A stretch of DNA of 64,000 nt, from the NCBI RefSeq assembly GCF_016411825.1, contig NZ_JAEKMH010000003.1, positions 186,001-250,000 of the forward strand. Reading direction: 5' to 3'. Shown here in pieces: positions 32,072 through 40,719 of this stretch. Positions within the stretch are counted from its first letter, which is position 1; each line of letters begins with the position of its first letter. The position numbers and the translations under genes are program-made. Under the pieces are notes generated by a model that saw only the letters and a program-made list of their open reading frames with translations, was not told where the DNA came from and ran no database searches. The stretch comes from Devosia sediminis (GTDB lineage Bacteria > Pseudomonadota > Alphaproteobacteria > Rhizobiales > Devosiaceae).

Positions 32072-33858
32072 GGTGCGATCGCAAAAACCCTGAGCGGCCC
32101 CTCCTGGGGGATTTCCGACAACCATTCCGGCGGAGTGCCGGCGGCGAGGAGGCTGAGGATCGTATCGGGCTCCTTGAGGCCCGGGCCGCGCATTTCCGGC
32201 ATGGCGGGGCAGGTGACCAGCAGCGTCAGGCCGCGCTCGGCTGCCATGGCGCGCGCTTCCTCCACCGGCCGGTTGAAGAAGCGGAAGGCATCGAGCACCC
32301 CGGCTTCGTTACGATGGTAGGGCGCCGCCACCACGGCATGGCCGGTTTCGAGCAGCAGATGCGAACCGAGATCGATCGGGGCCATGATCCGCGCCGGCTC
32401 CAGCGTATTGAGTCCGACAAAACTCTCCGAGACAAGGCAAGGCAGCTTGCTGGCGCGCGCCTGGCTCACTGCCTGGGCGCGGCCATCGGGCAGAAGGGTC
32501 AGCGCCTGGCTGACGATGACGCTGAGAATGACGCCGGAAAAGGCCAGCCAGGAAAGGACGAGCCCCAGAGCCGGCACGATGCGCTGGCGCTCGAGATAGT
32601 GGTGGCGCGCCATCACGATCAGCCAGGCGGCGGCCGGAAGGGTGGGCATGATGGCAAGGCGCGCGCCCCGGATCTGGGTCAGCATGACCAGAGTGGCGCC
32701 AGCGAGGAAAATGATCAGCGTCAGCCAAGGGAGGCGCTTTTCCGGCGTCTTCCAGAAGGCCAGCACCGCAGCGGCGAGACCCAGAAACACCGGCAGGCCG
32801 ACGACGATGCCATAGACCGGCAGTTCCCCCAGCGATACGTGCCAGGGCTTTGCCTCGACAATGGCGGCAATCCAGTTGTCCTGCAGCCAGGGGTCAAGCC
32901 CGCCATAGGGCCCTCGGAGGCATTGCGGCGCAGCCAGCGCCACGCCCACCGCAGCGCCGCTTCCAAGGACGCCAAGCAGCGCCAGGCGGACCAGGGAATG
33001 GCGAGGCGCGGGTAGCAGCGACACCAGCAGATAGGCGAGACCGACGAGGAGCGCGGCAAAGACATAGACCGGCGAGATCATGTCGCAGGCCGCCTCGAAC
33101 CAGCGCGTCGGCGGCCGCGCCAGCATGAGGTGGAGAACCATGCCACCGCCAAAGGCGAGGCCGAAGCGCCGGAGATTGGCCGATCGTGCCGGGTCGGCCA
33201 CATAGGCAAGGCCGAAGGCCAGGATGGTGGCCACGATGAGCGGCGCCGCTTCCAGCGCCACGGCCATGGCGGTGGCGGCCAGCAGCCCGGCCAGCCACGC
33301 GCCCACGGGGCGGCGCAGCGCCACGAGGCTGGCGAGCAGCATGCCGAGCGTGAGCAGGATGATGACATTGTGGTGGTCCACCCGGCCCGGCGTGAACTCG
33401 GCCAATACGGCAGGGCTGAGGATGGGCAGAACCAGCGCCGGCAAGAGACCCTCGCGCCCCACCAGCTCCAGCGTCACCCTGGCGCTGAGCCAGAGCAGCA
33501 CGCCGAGCAGCAGCAGCGGCCAGATGGCGCCGGTCACGGTCTGGGCCGAATGGAGGTCGACGAACAGCGAGGCGAGGTAGACGAGACCCGCCAGCGGCAG
33601 GTCGAGGAGGCGCGACCAGTGAATTTCCGCGCCATAGGGGGTGTTGAGCCGGTGCTGGACCAGATCGTACCAGCCCTGGCCATGGAGGAAATCTGTCGCC
33701 ACCACCATGCGCATGGCATCATCGGTATCGAGAAACAGCGGCCCGCCGGCATTGGCGAAGACGCCGCGGCCCACCATCGTGCCGATGGCGATGCACCAGA
33801 CGGCAAGGAGCCACAGCCAGTCCCGTCGCGTCAGCGTCCTTGTCTCGTCGATGGGCAC
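32068..33858 (-). CDS. GT-C superfamily-like polytopic membrane protein
   Basis: A 596-residue protein with about a dozen hydrophobic segments and a C-terminal soluble part of about 130 residues. The first extracytoplasmic loop has the acidic pair FLDTDDAMRM, followed by HRLNTPYGAEIHWSRLLDLPL; a later loop has FTPGRVDHHN. This pattern, DxD-like acids plus an acid-His-His loop, is that of GT-C glycosyltransferases such as STT3/PglB-like enzymes, so transfer from a lipid-linked sugar is the best guess. The start is GTG 33858 behind AAAGGA. No polysaccharide genes are adjacent. Confidence 0.65.
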   Translation of the reverse strand: MPIDETRTLTRRDWLWLLAVWCIAIGTMVGRGVFANAGGPLFLDTDDAMRMVVATDFLHGQGWYDLVQHRLNTPYGAEIHWSRLLDLPLAGLVYLASLFVDLHSAQTVTGAIWPLLLLGVLLWLSARVTLELVGREGLLPALVLPILSPAVLAEFTPGRVDHHNVIILLTLGMLLASLVALRRPVGAWLAGLLAATAMAVALEAAPLIVATILAFGLAYVADPARSANLRRFGLAFGGGMVLHLMLARPPTRWFEAACDMISPVYVFAALLVGLAYLLVSLLPAPRHSLVRLALLGVLGSGAAVGVALAAPQCLRGPYGGLDPWLQDNWIAAIVEAKPWHVSLGELPVYGIVVGLPVFLGLAAAVLAFWKTPEKRLPWLTLIIFLAGATLVMLTQIRGARLAIMPTLPAAAWLIVMARHHYLERQRIVPALGLVLSWLAFSGVILSVIVSQALTLLPDGRAQAVSQARASKLPCLVSESFVGLNTLEPARIMAPIDLGSHLLLETGHAVVAAPYHRNEAGVLDAFRFFNRPVEEARAMAAERGLTLLVTCPAMPEMRGPGLKEPDTILSLLAAGTPPEWLSEIPQEGPLRVFAIAP

Positions 33859-33979
33859 CTGAAAATCCTTTCGGCGGCTTGCCGCACCATGGCCGATCCG
33901 CAGTTAAGGACCGGTAGCAACGGTGGCAGACGCCATGGGGCCGGGGGACTATGCTGGCTTGCCGGCAAAGGAGTGTCAC

Positions 33980-34360
33980 ATGACCGCACAAGTCTCCCTG
34001 GGCCCGATAGGCCAGATCGCCCGCAGCGTGCGCGACATCGACGCGGCCACGGCGTGGTATCGCGACGTGCTGGGCCTCGCGCCGCTCATGAGCTTTCCCG
34101 GCATGGCCTTTTTCGATCTCGGGGGCATCAGGCTCTACCTGCAACAGGCCGAGGACGCTGGGCCGGAATCCATCCTCTATTTTACTGTGCCCGATATCGT
34201 GGCTGTTCATGCGGCGCTGGAAGGGCGGGGCGTGACGTTCACGCAGGCGCCCCGCATGGTGCATCGCCATGCCGATGGCACTGAGGAGTGGCTGGCTTTC
34301 TTCCCCGATCCGGAAGGGCGGATGCTGGCGCTGATCGCCCGGCGCGCGCCCGCCGACTAG
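33980..34360 (+). CDS. VOC (glyoxalase/bleomycin-resistance) family protein
   Basis: A 126-residue single-module VOC protein: IGQIARSVRDIDAATAWYRDVLGL, then FFDLGGIRLYLQQ and EEWLAFFPDPEGRMLALI near the C-terminus. Metal ligands of the glyoxalase pattern are only partly recognisable. AAAGGAG sits 8 bases before ATG 33980; an upstream GTG at 33923 has no support. The substrate is unknown. Confidence 0.85.
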   Translation: MTAQVSLGPIGQIARSVRDIDAATAWYRDVLGLAPLMSFPGMAFFDLGGIRLYLQQAEDAGPESILYFTVPDIVAVHAALEGRGVTFTQAPRMVHRHADGTEEWLAFFPDPEGRMLALIARRAPAD

Positions 34361-34405
34361 AAAAGCGCTGGCCTCGTAACCCGTTGCCAACCTTTGCCGG
34401 TTACT

Positions 34406-35497
34406 ATGGGGGCGGACGCGGGGCAATCGCACTTGAAAAGACCAGATCCCATTCTGTCCCTGCCGGAGGACGATCCGGCAAGGGCGCTTCGGCCCATCCG
34501 CTTGCTGGTGCTGGGGGCGGTAGTCTTTGCGCTGCTGGCAGGCCTCGCGCTGTTTACCTCGGTCATGCATGTCATGGCGACCACCGACGCCATGTCCATG
34601 GCCGAGGAGCGGGCGCGTGCCGCGCGCATTGCCGATATCCTGCCCCATGTGCCCGAGAACGACATGGCCGCTGCGGTCCTCGCTCTGGGCAATATTGCCG
34701 GCCTGGGTGGCCTTGAGATCGCCCCCGCCGCGTCGCGCGAGCCCTATGCCCAGTCCATTCCGCTCCTCAACGGGCCGCGTGGCGGGCAATTCCTGGTCTG
34801 GACTTCGGACCGCCCCGGCCTTGTCCTGCTCCGCACCCACGCTCCGGTGCGCGTGCCGCTGATCCTCACCATGATCGGCGGTGTGATGGCCTGCCTCCTC
34901 CTCATGCTGCGCCATGTCAGGCGCATCGAGAGCCAGCGCCTCGAGGCCCGGCACCAGGCCCTGCGCGATCACCTCACCGGCCTCCCCAATCTCCGCGCGC
35001 TCGAAGCCGAACTGGCGCGGCTCGCCGGCGCCGGACAGCGCTTTTCAGTGCTGGCGCTTGATCTCGATCGCTTCAAGCCGGTCAACGATCTTTTCGGTCA
35101 CCATGCCGGCGACCTGGCGCTGGTCGAAGTGGGCAAGCGTCTCGCCGCGCAACTGCAACCGGGCGAATTCCTGGCCCGCATCGGCGGCGACGAATTCGTC
35201 GCCATCGTCAGGCGCGGCGACGGGCGCCCGGCGCTGACCCAGTTGGCCCGCGACTGCATCGCGGCCGTCAACCGCCCGCTCCATGTCGTGGGCCAGAACG
35301 TCTCCGTCGGCATCAGCCTCGGCATCGTCGAAAAGGGCCTGGACCATCCCGCCGACGCCCTGCTCAAGCTCGCCGACAGGGCGCTCTATCAGGCCAAGGA
35401 CCTCGAGGGCGGGGCGTTTTGCTTTGCAGGGGAGGCGGGGGTGCGGCGCACGATGGAGCCTGCGCGTACCCTACAGCGGTTGCGAGCAGAACAATAA
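34406..35497 (+). CDS. Membrane-anchored GGDEF protein (diguanylate cyclase)
   Basis: A probable cyclic-di-GMP synthase of 363 residues. One membrane segment (LLVLGAVVFALLAGLALFTSV) lies near the N-terminus and a second (VPLILTMIGGVMACLLLML) near 150-170. Between them is a periplasmic region of about 95 residues that may sense a signal. The cytoplasmic GGDEF domain starts at RDHLTGLPNLRALE; the active loop is RIGGDEFVAI with all catalytic residues. No RxxD inhibitory site stands at the usual position upstream. ATG 34406 lacks a ribosome site; TTG 34433 is an alternative start. There is no EAL domain. Confidence 0.88.
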   Translation: MGADAGQSHLKRPDPILSLPEDDPARALRPIRLLVLGAVVFALLAGLALFTSVMHVMATTDAMSMAEERARAARIADILPHVPENDMAAAVLALGNIAGLGGLEIAPAASREPYAQSIPLLNGPRGGQFLVWTSDRPGLVLLRTHAPVRVPLILTMIGGVMACLLLMLRHVRRIESQRLEARHQALRDHLTGLPNLRALEAELARLAGAGQRFSVLALDLDRFKPVNDLFGHHAGDLALVEVGKRLAAQLQPGEFLARIGGDEFVAIVRRGDGRPALTQLARDCIAAVNRPLHVVGQNVSVGISLGIVEKGLDHPADALLKLADRALYQAKDLEGGAFCFAGEAGVRRTMEPARTLQRLRAEQ

Positions 35498-35619
35498 TTT
35501 GCGCAAAAGATGCGGTTGAGGCGGCACAGGATACCAGCTTCCTAAGACTGGGACGCAACTGACAGTCTAGCGATGCGACTATGCCGGGGCGGGGTATTTG
35601 GAGGGTTTGGCTATGTTGC

Positions 35620-36729
35620 CTAAGCTGCTTCGACGCCCGGATCGATATCTGAGATACTTGGCACGTCTGACTCCACGCTCTTGGGAATATCGACTTTGAT
35701 CCAATTGCTCGGGCTGCTACCGATCCGCAGATCGGCACCAATCCGCTCAACGTGGATCGGCAACGTCGCCCCCGGGTGGACACCCCAGCGTTTGAGTGTG
35801 GGCAACGCGATTACCCCGACGAACTGTTGAAGGTCGTTGAGTTGGTCCACCAATCTCATGTCGCGCCTCGTACGGTTATAACTGCTCAATGCCTGTCTGC
35901 GGTCCTCGTCTGTCCAGGAGGACACATCAGGATGCGTCGTGATTTGGTCGATGATGCGTGAGAGACCGAACTTGATGTTATTCAAGGTCATATCGAACGA
36001 TCTGGCCATCGGATCTAAAATCCTAAAGCCTCGCAATGAAGCATAGGCTATCTTCGCGTCCACTTCGCGTCGTTCAATTTCACCATCCTTGTTGATAGTG
36101 ACTTCAGTGCGACGCTCGAAAATTGACAATACTCCTTGCGAGCAATGGTCCCACAGAGGCAGGTTTTGCAAAGCTGGTGCTTGTTGAATTTCTGACCGCA
36201 GGCTATCTACACCATAGGCAATCTTTCGGACTTCTTTGAATGCGTCGGAGATCGCCAACAAACGCGGCAGACTGTCTGACAGGTATCGAATTCCTTGCTC
36301 GCGCTTACGTCGCGCCACTAACTCTGCCATTGCTTCGCGATGGCCCATAGCGTTAAGCGACTTATAGCACTCTGGTCCTATGAGCCGAATTACACCCTCT
36401 TGGGGGAACCATGCGATCTTCCCGCCTCGCTTGTATTTGGCTTTTAGGGGAGAGCAGCAAGGACAAGGCGCAACGGCGTGCACGTTTCGTCCGCCCGTGG
36501 GAACATCAAACTCATCAAGGTATTTGGGTGCGGGGCCGTCAGCGGGCGGCTTAGTGTGAGTGTGTCCGCGCCACTCATGTGGAAGCCCTGTTGACCGTAC
36601 CCAATCTAGTATTTCCCGTACGATTTCGCGATCTGGTTCTTCATGGAAGACAGATTTCACCTCGAAGCACTTCGTCGGAACCACCAGCTCGTCTCGGTAG
36701 GCAATCGAATCAGCAATGGAGTTGTTCAT
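35620..36729 (-). CDS. Orphan protein of unknown function, 369 residues, low-GC
   Basis: I do not recognise this protein. It is mostly hydrophilic, without a signal peptide or membrane segment. A cluster of possible metal ligands, His84, Cys89, Cys91, Cys92 (APCPCCSP) and Cys121 (GPECYKSL), suggests a zinc-binding module with a basic stretch between (KAKYKRGGK). The middle has a charged helical region (REAMAELVARRKREQG), and the C-terminal third has EDRRQALSSYNRTRRDMRLVDQL. The base composition is plainly more AT-rich than that of the neighbours and codon use is more mixed, indicating recent transfer. It is a single gene between a GGDEF gene and the rutR-like gene. A role in a mobile element or defence is possible but unsupported. 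Confidence 0.7.
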   Translation of the reverse strand: MNNSIADSIAYRDELVVPTKCFEVKSVFHEEPDREIVREILDWVRSTGLPHEWRGHTHTKPPADGPAPKYLDEFDVPTGGRNVHAVAPCPCCSPLKAKYKRGGKIAWFPQEGVIRLIGPECYKSLNAMGHREAMAELVARRKREQGIRYLSDSLPRLLAISDAFKEVRKIAYGVDSLRSEIQQAPALQNLPLWDHCSQGVLSIFERRTEVTINKDGEIERREVDAKIAYASLRGFRILDPMARSFDMTLNNIKFGLSRIIDQITTHPDVSSWTDEDRRQALSSYNRTRRDMRLVDQLNDLQQFVGVIALPTLKRWGVHPGATLPIHVERIGADLRIGSSPSNWIKVDIPKSVESDVPSISDIDPGVEAA

Positions 36730-36900
36730 GTGCTGATAATAAACCCACTGGGTACAAGAGTCTCAACAAACAGAACAATAAGAGAACTGAAGGCGACTAA
36801 GGTTGGTTTGTCTTGGACCTGTCGGAACGTTCGAGTGTGCGTTAGTCTCCGTATCGCCAGCTATAAGCGCCCCCTTCCTTCGCCCTTTACCCCTTTACCC

Positions 36901-37632
36901 CTACACCCCCACCCGTGGCTTCGGGGTGAGGCCGTGCATGAATAGCTGTTCGAGATACCGCGCGGCATCCTCGAACCGCCCTTCGCCATTGCGGCCTTTT
37001 CCCAGCACCGCCCGCACCTGCACGTCGAAATCGGCATAATGCTGGGTCGTCGCCCAGATGGAAAAGATCAGGTGATAGGGATCGGCGCGGGAGAGGCGCC
37101 CCTGGTCCATCCAGGTGAGCAGCACCTTGGCCTTTTCGTCCACCAGCGCCTTCAGATCCACCTCGATCATCTCGGCGATGCGCGGCGCGCCCTGCAGCAT
37201 TTCATTGGCGAAGAGCCGGCTTTCGCGCGGGAAGTCGCGCGCCATTTCGAGCTTGCGGCGGATATATGAACGGATCTCGGTGAAGGGGTCGCCGCTTTCG
37301 TCGAAATCGCGCAGGGGCGCCAGCCAGGTGTCGAGCAGGGCTGAGATCAGGCGGCGGTGAATCTCTTCTTTCTTCGGGAAATAATAGAGCAGGTTGGGCT
37401 TGCTCATCCCCGCCTGGGTGGCGATCTGGTCGATGGTCGCGCCGCGAAACCCGTGCAGCGAAAACACTTCCAGCGCTGCCTCGAGGATAATGTCCTGCTT
37501 TTCCTTCTGGATGCGGGTGAGCGGCCGCGGCCGGGCCGGCGGATGGCTCGACGCGGCCCTGGCATCGGCCTTGTGCTGGCGCTTGACCGAGGCCGGCGCC
37601 GGGTCGGCGGCATTCAGTTTTCGAGGGGCCAT
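36901..37632 (-). CDS. RutR-type TetR family regulator of pyrimidine catabolism
   Basis: A 243-residue TetR protein. A basic, Pro/Ala-rich tail of about 40 residues precedes the helix-turn-helix (ILEAALEVFSLHGFRGATIDQIATQAGMSKPNLLYYF, residues about 50-85). The C-terminal ligand domain resembles RutR. ATG 37632 follows AAGGCG; an upstream extension is not supported. It diverges from a complete beta-alanine/pyrimidine catabolic gene set. The intergenic region holds TTTTCCA-AC-TGGTCAA, close to the Escherichia coli RutR site TTGACCA-NN-TGGTCAA, which supports a uracil-type ligand. Confidence 0.82.
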   Translation of the reverse strand: MAPRKLNAADPAPASVKRQHKADARAASSHPPARPRPLTRIQKEKQDIILEAALEVFSLHGFRGATIDQIATQAGMSKPNLLYYFPKKEEIHRRLISALLDTWLAPLRDFDESGDPFTEIRSYIRRKLEMARDFPRESRLFANEMLQGAPRIAEMIEVDLKALVDEKAKVLLTWMDQGRLSRADPYHLIFSIWATTQHYADFDVQVRAVLGKGRNGEGRFEDAARYLEQLFMHGLTPKPRVGV

Positions 37633-37667
37633 TTTCGCCTTGCGGGAAAGTATAGGGATGCTAACAT

Positions 37668-37683
37668 TTTTCCAACTGGTCAA
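37668..37683. promoter_or_regulatory. RutR-like operator TTTTCCA-AC-TGGTCAA
   Basis: The right half is identical to the known RutR half-site TGGTCAA, the left half matches 5 of 7 positions, and the 2-base spacing is right. It lies 36 bases upstream of the regulator gene and 75 bases upstream of the aminotransferase gene, so one dimer could control both. Confidence 0.6.
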
Positions 37684-37757
37684 AATTTCCGGGGTTCGGG
37701 ACGGTCCGTCAAGAGCCAATCGGTGACCGGAGCAAAAACATCGGGAGCGAGAGTTTC

Positions 37758-39086
37758 GTGTCCACTTCGTCCAACGTTGCGCCGAACGATCTCAGCGCGT
37801 TCTGGATGCCCTTCACGGCAAACCGGCAGTTCAAGAAGGCCCCGCGCATGTTCGTGGCGGCCAAGGACATGCACTACACCACGGCCGATGGGCGGCAGGT
37901 GCTCGACGGGACCGCGGGGCTCTGGTGCTGCAATGCCGGCCATGCGCGCCCCAGGATTGTCGAGGCCATTGCCAACCAGGCGGCCGAACTCGATTATGCC
38001 CCCGCCTTCCAGATGGGCCACCCCAAGGCGTTCGAACTGGCCAACCGGCTGGTCGACCTGACGCCCGACGGGCTCGATCACGTGCTCTTCACCAATTCCG
38101 GCTCTGAATCGGTCGAGACGGCGCTCAAGGTTGCCCTCGCCTATCACAAGGTGAAGGGCGAAGGTTCGCGCACACGGCTCATCGGCCGCGAGCGCGGGTA
38201 TCACGGCGTCAATTTCGGCGGCATTTCCGTAGGTGGCATCGTCACCAATCGCAAGATGTTCGGCACGCTGCTGACCGGCGTCGACCACATGCCGCATACC
38301 CATAACCTGGCGAAAAACGCCTTCTCCAGGGGCCTGCCGCCGCATGGCGCGGACCTAGCCGACGAGCTCGAACGCATCGTCACCCTCCATGACGCTTCGA
38401 CCATCGCCGCCGTCATCGTCGAGCCGGTGGCCGGTTCGACCGGCGTCCTGATTCCGCCCGCGGGCTATCTCCAGCGCCTGCGCGAGATCACCAAAAAGCA
38501 CGGCATCCTGCTGATCTTCGACGAAGTCATCACCGGCTATGGCCGCCTCGGCACGCCTTTCGGCGCCGACTATTTCGGCGTCGTCCCGGACATCATGGTG
38601 ACGGCCAAAGGCCTCACCAATGGTGTCATCCCCATGGGCGCGGTGATGGTCTCGGCCGATATCCACGACACCTTCATGCAGGGCCCCGAGCACCTGATCG
38701 AGTTCTTCCACGGCTACACCTATTCGGGCAATCCGGTGGCCTCGGCCGCCGGTCTCGCCACGCTCGAAACCTACAAGGAAGAGGGCCTCCTCACCCGCGG
38801 TGCGGACCTCGCGCCGAAATGGGAAGAGGCGCTGCATTCCCTCAAGGGCCTGCCGCATGTCATCGACGTCAGGAATATCGGCCTTGTCGGCGCCATCGAA
38901 CTGCAGCCCATCGACGGGCAGCCCACCAAGCGCGCCTTCTCGGCCTTTTTGAAGGCTTTCGAACAGGGCCTGCTGATCCGCACCACGGGCGACATCATCG
39001 CGCTCTCGCCGCCGCTGATCATCTCGGAAAGCCAGATTGACGAAATCGTCACCAAGCTGGCGGGCATTCTGAAGACGCTGGACTAG
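37758..39086 (+). CDS. Class III omega-amino acid:pyruvate aminotransferase (beta-alanine)
   Basis: A 442-residue PLP enzyme. FTNSGSESVETALKVA binds the phosphate, Asp255 (LLIFDEVITGYGR) holds the pyridine nitrogen, and Lys284 (VTAKGLTNG) forms the Schiff base. In this locus it would convert beta-alanine and pyruvate to malonate semialdehyde and alanine, the third step after dihydropyrimidinase and the carbamoyl hydrolase. The start is GTG 37758 behind GGGAG/GAGAG. It diverges from the RutR-like gene and is 66 bases before mmsA. Confidence 0.92.
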   Translation: MSTSSNVAPNDLSAFWMPFTANRQFKKAPRMFVAAKDMHYTTADGRQVLDGTAGLWCCNAGHARPRIVEAIANQAAELDYAPAFQMGHPKAFELANRLVDLTPDGLDHVLFTNSGSESVETALKVALAYHKVKGEGSRTRLIGRERGYHGVNFGGISVGGIVTNRKMFGTLLTGVDHMPHTHNLAKNAFSRGLPPHGADLADELERIVTLHDASTIAAVIVEPVAGSTGVLIPPAGYLQRLREITKKHGILLIFDEVITGYGRLGTPFGADYFGVVPDIMVTAKGLTNGVIPMGAVMVSADIHDTFMQGPEHLIEFFHGYTYSGNPVASAAGLATLETYKEEGLLTRGADLAPKWEEALHSLKGLPHVIDVRNIGLVGAIELQPIDGQPTKRAFSAFLKAFEQGLLIRTTGDIIALSPPLIISESQIDEIVTKLAGILKTLD

Positions 39087-39098
39087 AATGGAACGAAA

Positions 39099-39122
39099 AT
39101 TCTATACACAAGAATATAGAAT
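39099..39122. promoter_or_regulatory. Inverted repeat ATTCTATA-N8-TATAGAAT before mmsA
   Basis: A perfect 8-base inverted repeat with an 8-base spacer lies in an AT-rich patch between the aminotransferase and mmsA genes, 31 bases before the mmsA ATG. It differs from the RutR-like site, so it may bind another regulator or mark an internal promoter (TATAGAAT contains a -10-like sequence). There is no T-run to suggest a terminator. Confidence 0.45.
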
Positions 39123-39152
39123 GAATGTTCCCGAATTGGAGGGGAAACCCTG

Positions 39153-40649
39153 ATGCATGTCATCGAAAACGCCGTTTCCGGCAAACGCTACGTTTCCGCG
39201 TCCACCCGCCGCGTCCCGGTGTTCAATCCAGCCACCGGCGAGCAGGGCGCCGAATTGCCGCTCTCGACCATGGACGAACTGAACGCGGCCGTGGCCTCGG
39301 CCGTCAAGGCACAGGTGGCCTGGGGCAATACCCCGCCGATGAAGCGCGCCCGCGTCATGTTCAAGTTCAAGGCGCTGCTCGATCAATATGCCGATGACCT
39401 GGCGCGCGAGATCTCGAAAGAACACGGCAAGGTCCATGACGATGCGCTGGGCGAAGTGGCGCGCGGCATCGACTGCGTCGATTTCGCCTGCGGCATCCCT
39501 CAACTTCTTAAAGGCGAATTTTCGCGCAATGTCGGCCCCTCGATCGACAGCTATTCCGACCGCCAGCCGCTCGGCGTCGTCGCCGGTATCACCCCGTTCA
39601 ACTTCCCGGCCATGGTGCCGATGTGGATGTATCCGGCCGCCATTGCCTGCGGCAATGCCTTTATCCTCAAGCCCTCCGAGCGCGACCCGTCCGCCCCGAT
39701 GCTGGCCTGGAACCTCTTCATGGAGGCGGGTCTGCCAGAGGGCATCCTCAATATCGTCCACGGCGACAAGGAAATGGTCGACGGCATTCTCGACCATCCC
39801 GATATCAAGGCCGTCAGCTTCGTGGGCTCCACGCCCATCGCCGAATATGTCTACCAGCGCGGCACCAAGGCCGGTAAGCGGGTGCAGGCGCTGGGCGGCG
39901 CCAAGAACCACATGATCATCATGCCCGATGCCGATCTCGATCAGGCGGCCGATGCGCTGATGGGCGCCGGTTACGGTTCGGCCGGCGAGCGCTGCATGGC
40001 CATTTCCGTGGCCGTGCCGGTGGGCAAGGACACGGCCGACGCGCTGATCGCCAAGCTGAAGCCGCGCGTTGAATCACTCAAGATCGGCCCGGCCACCGAC
40101 AAGGACGCCGAAATGGGTCCTGTCGTCACCAAAATGCATCGTGACAAGATCGTGGGCTATATCGACAGTGGCGTCGAAGAAGGCGCCAAGCTCGTGGTCG
40201 ACGGGCGCGGCTTCAAGCTGCAGGGCTATGAGAACGGCTATTATGTCGGCGGCACGCTGTTCGACAATGTCGAGCCGGACATGAAGATCTACCGCGAGGA
40301 AATCTTCGGGCCGGTGCTGTCGGTGGTGCGCCGCGACAGCTTCAAGGACGCCGTCGACCTGATCCAAGGCCACGAATACGCAAACGGCACGGCCATCTTC
40401 ACCCGCGACGGCGACGCCGCGCGCGAATTCGCCGACAAGATCGAGGTCGGCATGGTCGGCATCAACGTGCCGATCCCGGTGCCGGTGGCCTACCACTCCT
40501 TCGGCGGCTGGAAACGCTCGCTGTTCGGCGATCATTCCATCTACGGACCCGAAGGCGTGCATTTCTACACGCGGCTCAAAACCGTGACCACCCGCTGGCC
40601 CGCCGGCATCAAGGGCGGCGCCGAATTCAGCTTCCCCAGCGTGAAGTAG
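39153..40649 (+). CDS. mmsA: CoA-acylating (methyl)malonate-semialdehyde dehydrogenase
   Basis: A 498-residue NAD-dependent aldehyde dehydrogenase. It has the MmsA/IolA signature: GVVAGITPFNFPAMVPMWM and active-site Cys281 in GYGSAGERCMAISVAV. The general-base glutamate of ordinary aldehyde dehydrogenases is absent (LGGAKNHMIIMPDADL), as in CoA-acylating members. It would turn malonate semialdehyde from beta-alanine into acetyl-CoA and CO2. GGAGGGG lies 10 bases before the ATG. A terminator follows. Confidence 0.94.
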   Translation: MHVIENAVSGKRYVSASTRRVPVFNPATGEQGAELPLSTMDELNAAVASAVKAQVAWGNTPPMKRARVMFKFKALLDQYADDLAREISKEHGKVHDDALGEVARGIDCVDFACGIPQLLKGEFSRNVGPSIDSYSDRQPLGVVAGITPFNFPAMVPMWMYPAAIACGNAFILKPSERDPSAPMLAWNLFMEAGLPEGILNIVHGDKEMVDGILDHPDIKAVSFVGSTPIAEYVYQRGTKAGKRVQALGGAKNHMIIMPDADLDQAADALMGAGYGSAGERCMAISVAVPVGKDTADALIAKLKPRVESLKIGPATDKDAEMGPVVTKMHRDKIVGYIDSGVEEGAKLVVDGRGFKLQGYENGYYVGGTLFDNVEPDMKIYREEIFGPVLSVVRRDSFKDAVDLIQGHEYANGTAIFTRDGDAAREFADKIEVGMVGINVPIPVPVAYHSFGGWKRSLFGDHSIYGPEGVHFYTRLKTVTTRWPAGIKGGAEFSFPSVK

Positions 40650-40656
40650 CACAATG

Positions 40657-40694
40657 GACCCCGCCTCGCTTTGCGACGGCGGGGTCTTTTCTTT
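40657..40694 (+). terminator. Rho-independent terminator after mmsA
   Basis: GACCCCGCC and GGCGGGGTC form a perfect 9-base-pair stem with a 12-base loop, followed by TTTTCTTT. It begins 8 bases after the mmsA stop. Confidence 0.85.
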
Positions 40695-40699
40695 GACCA
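40693..40699 (+). promoter_or_regulatory. RutR-like half-site TTGACCA before the amidohydrolase gene
   Basis: A perfect left half of the RutR site directly follows the mmsA terminator, 21 bases before the next ATG. The right half (TCGTATC) is degenerate, so this may be only a partial site or the -35 of a new promoter. Confidence 0.3.
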
Positions 40700-40719
40700 A
40701 CTCGTATCAAGAGCAAGAC

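Noticed and set aside
35498-36900. Transposon carrying the orphan gene
   Set aside because: No terminal inverted repeats, target duplication or transposase was found around the low-GC gene.
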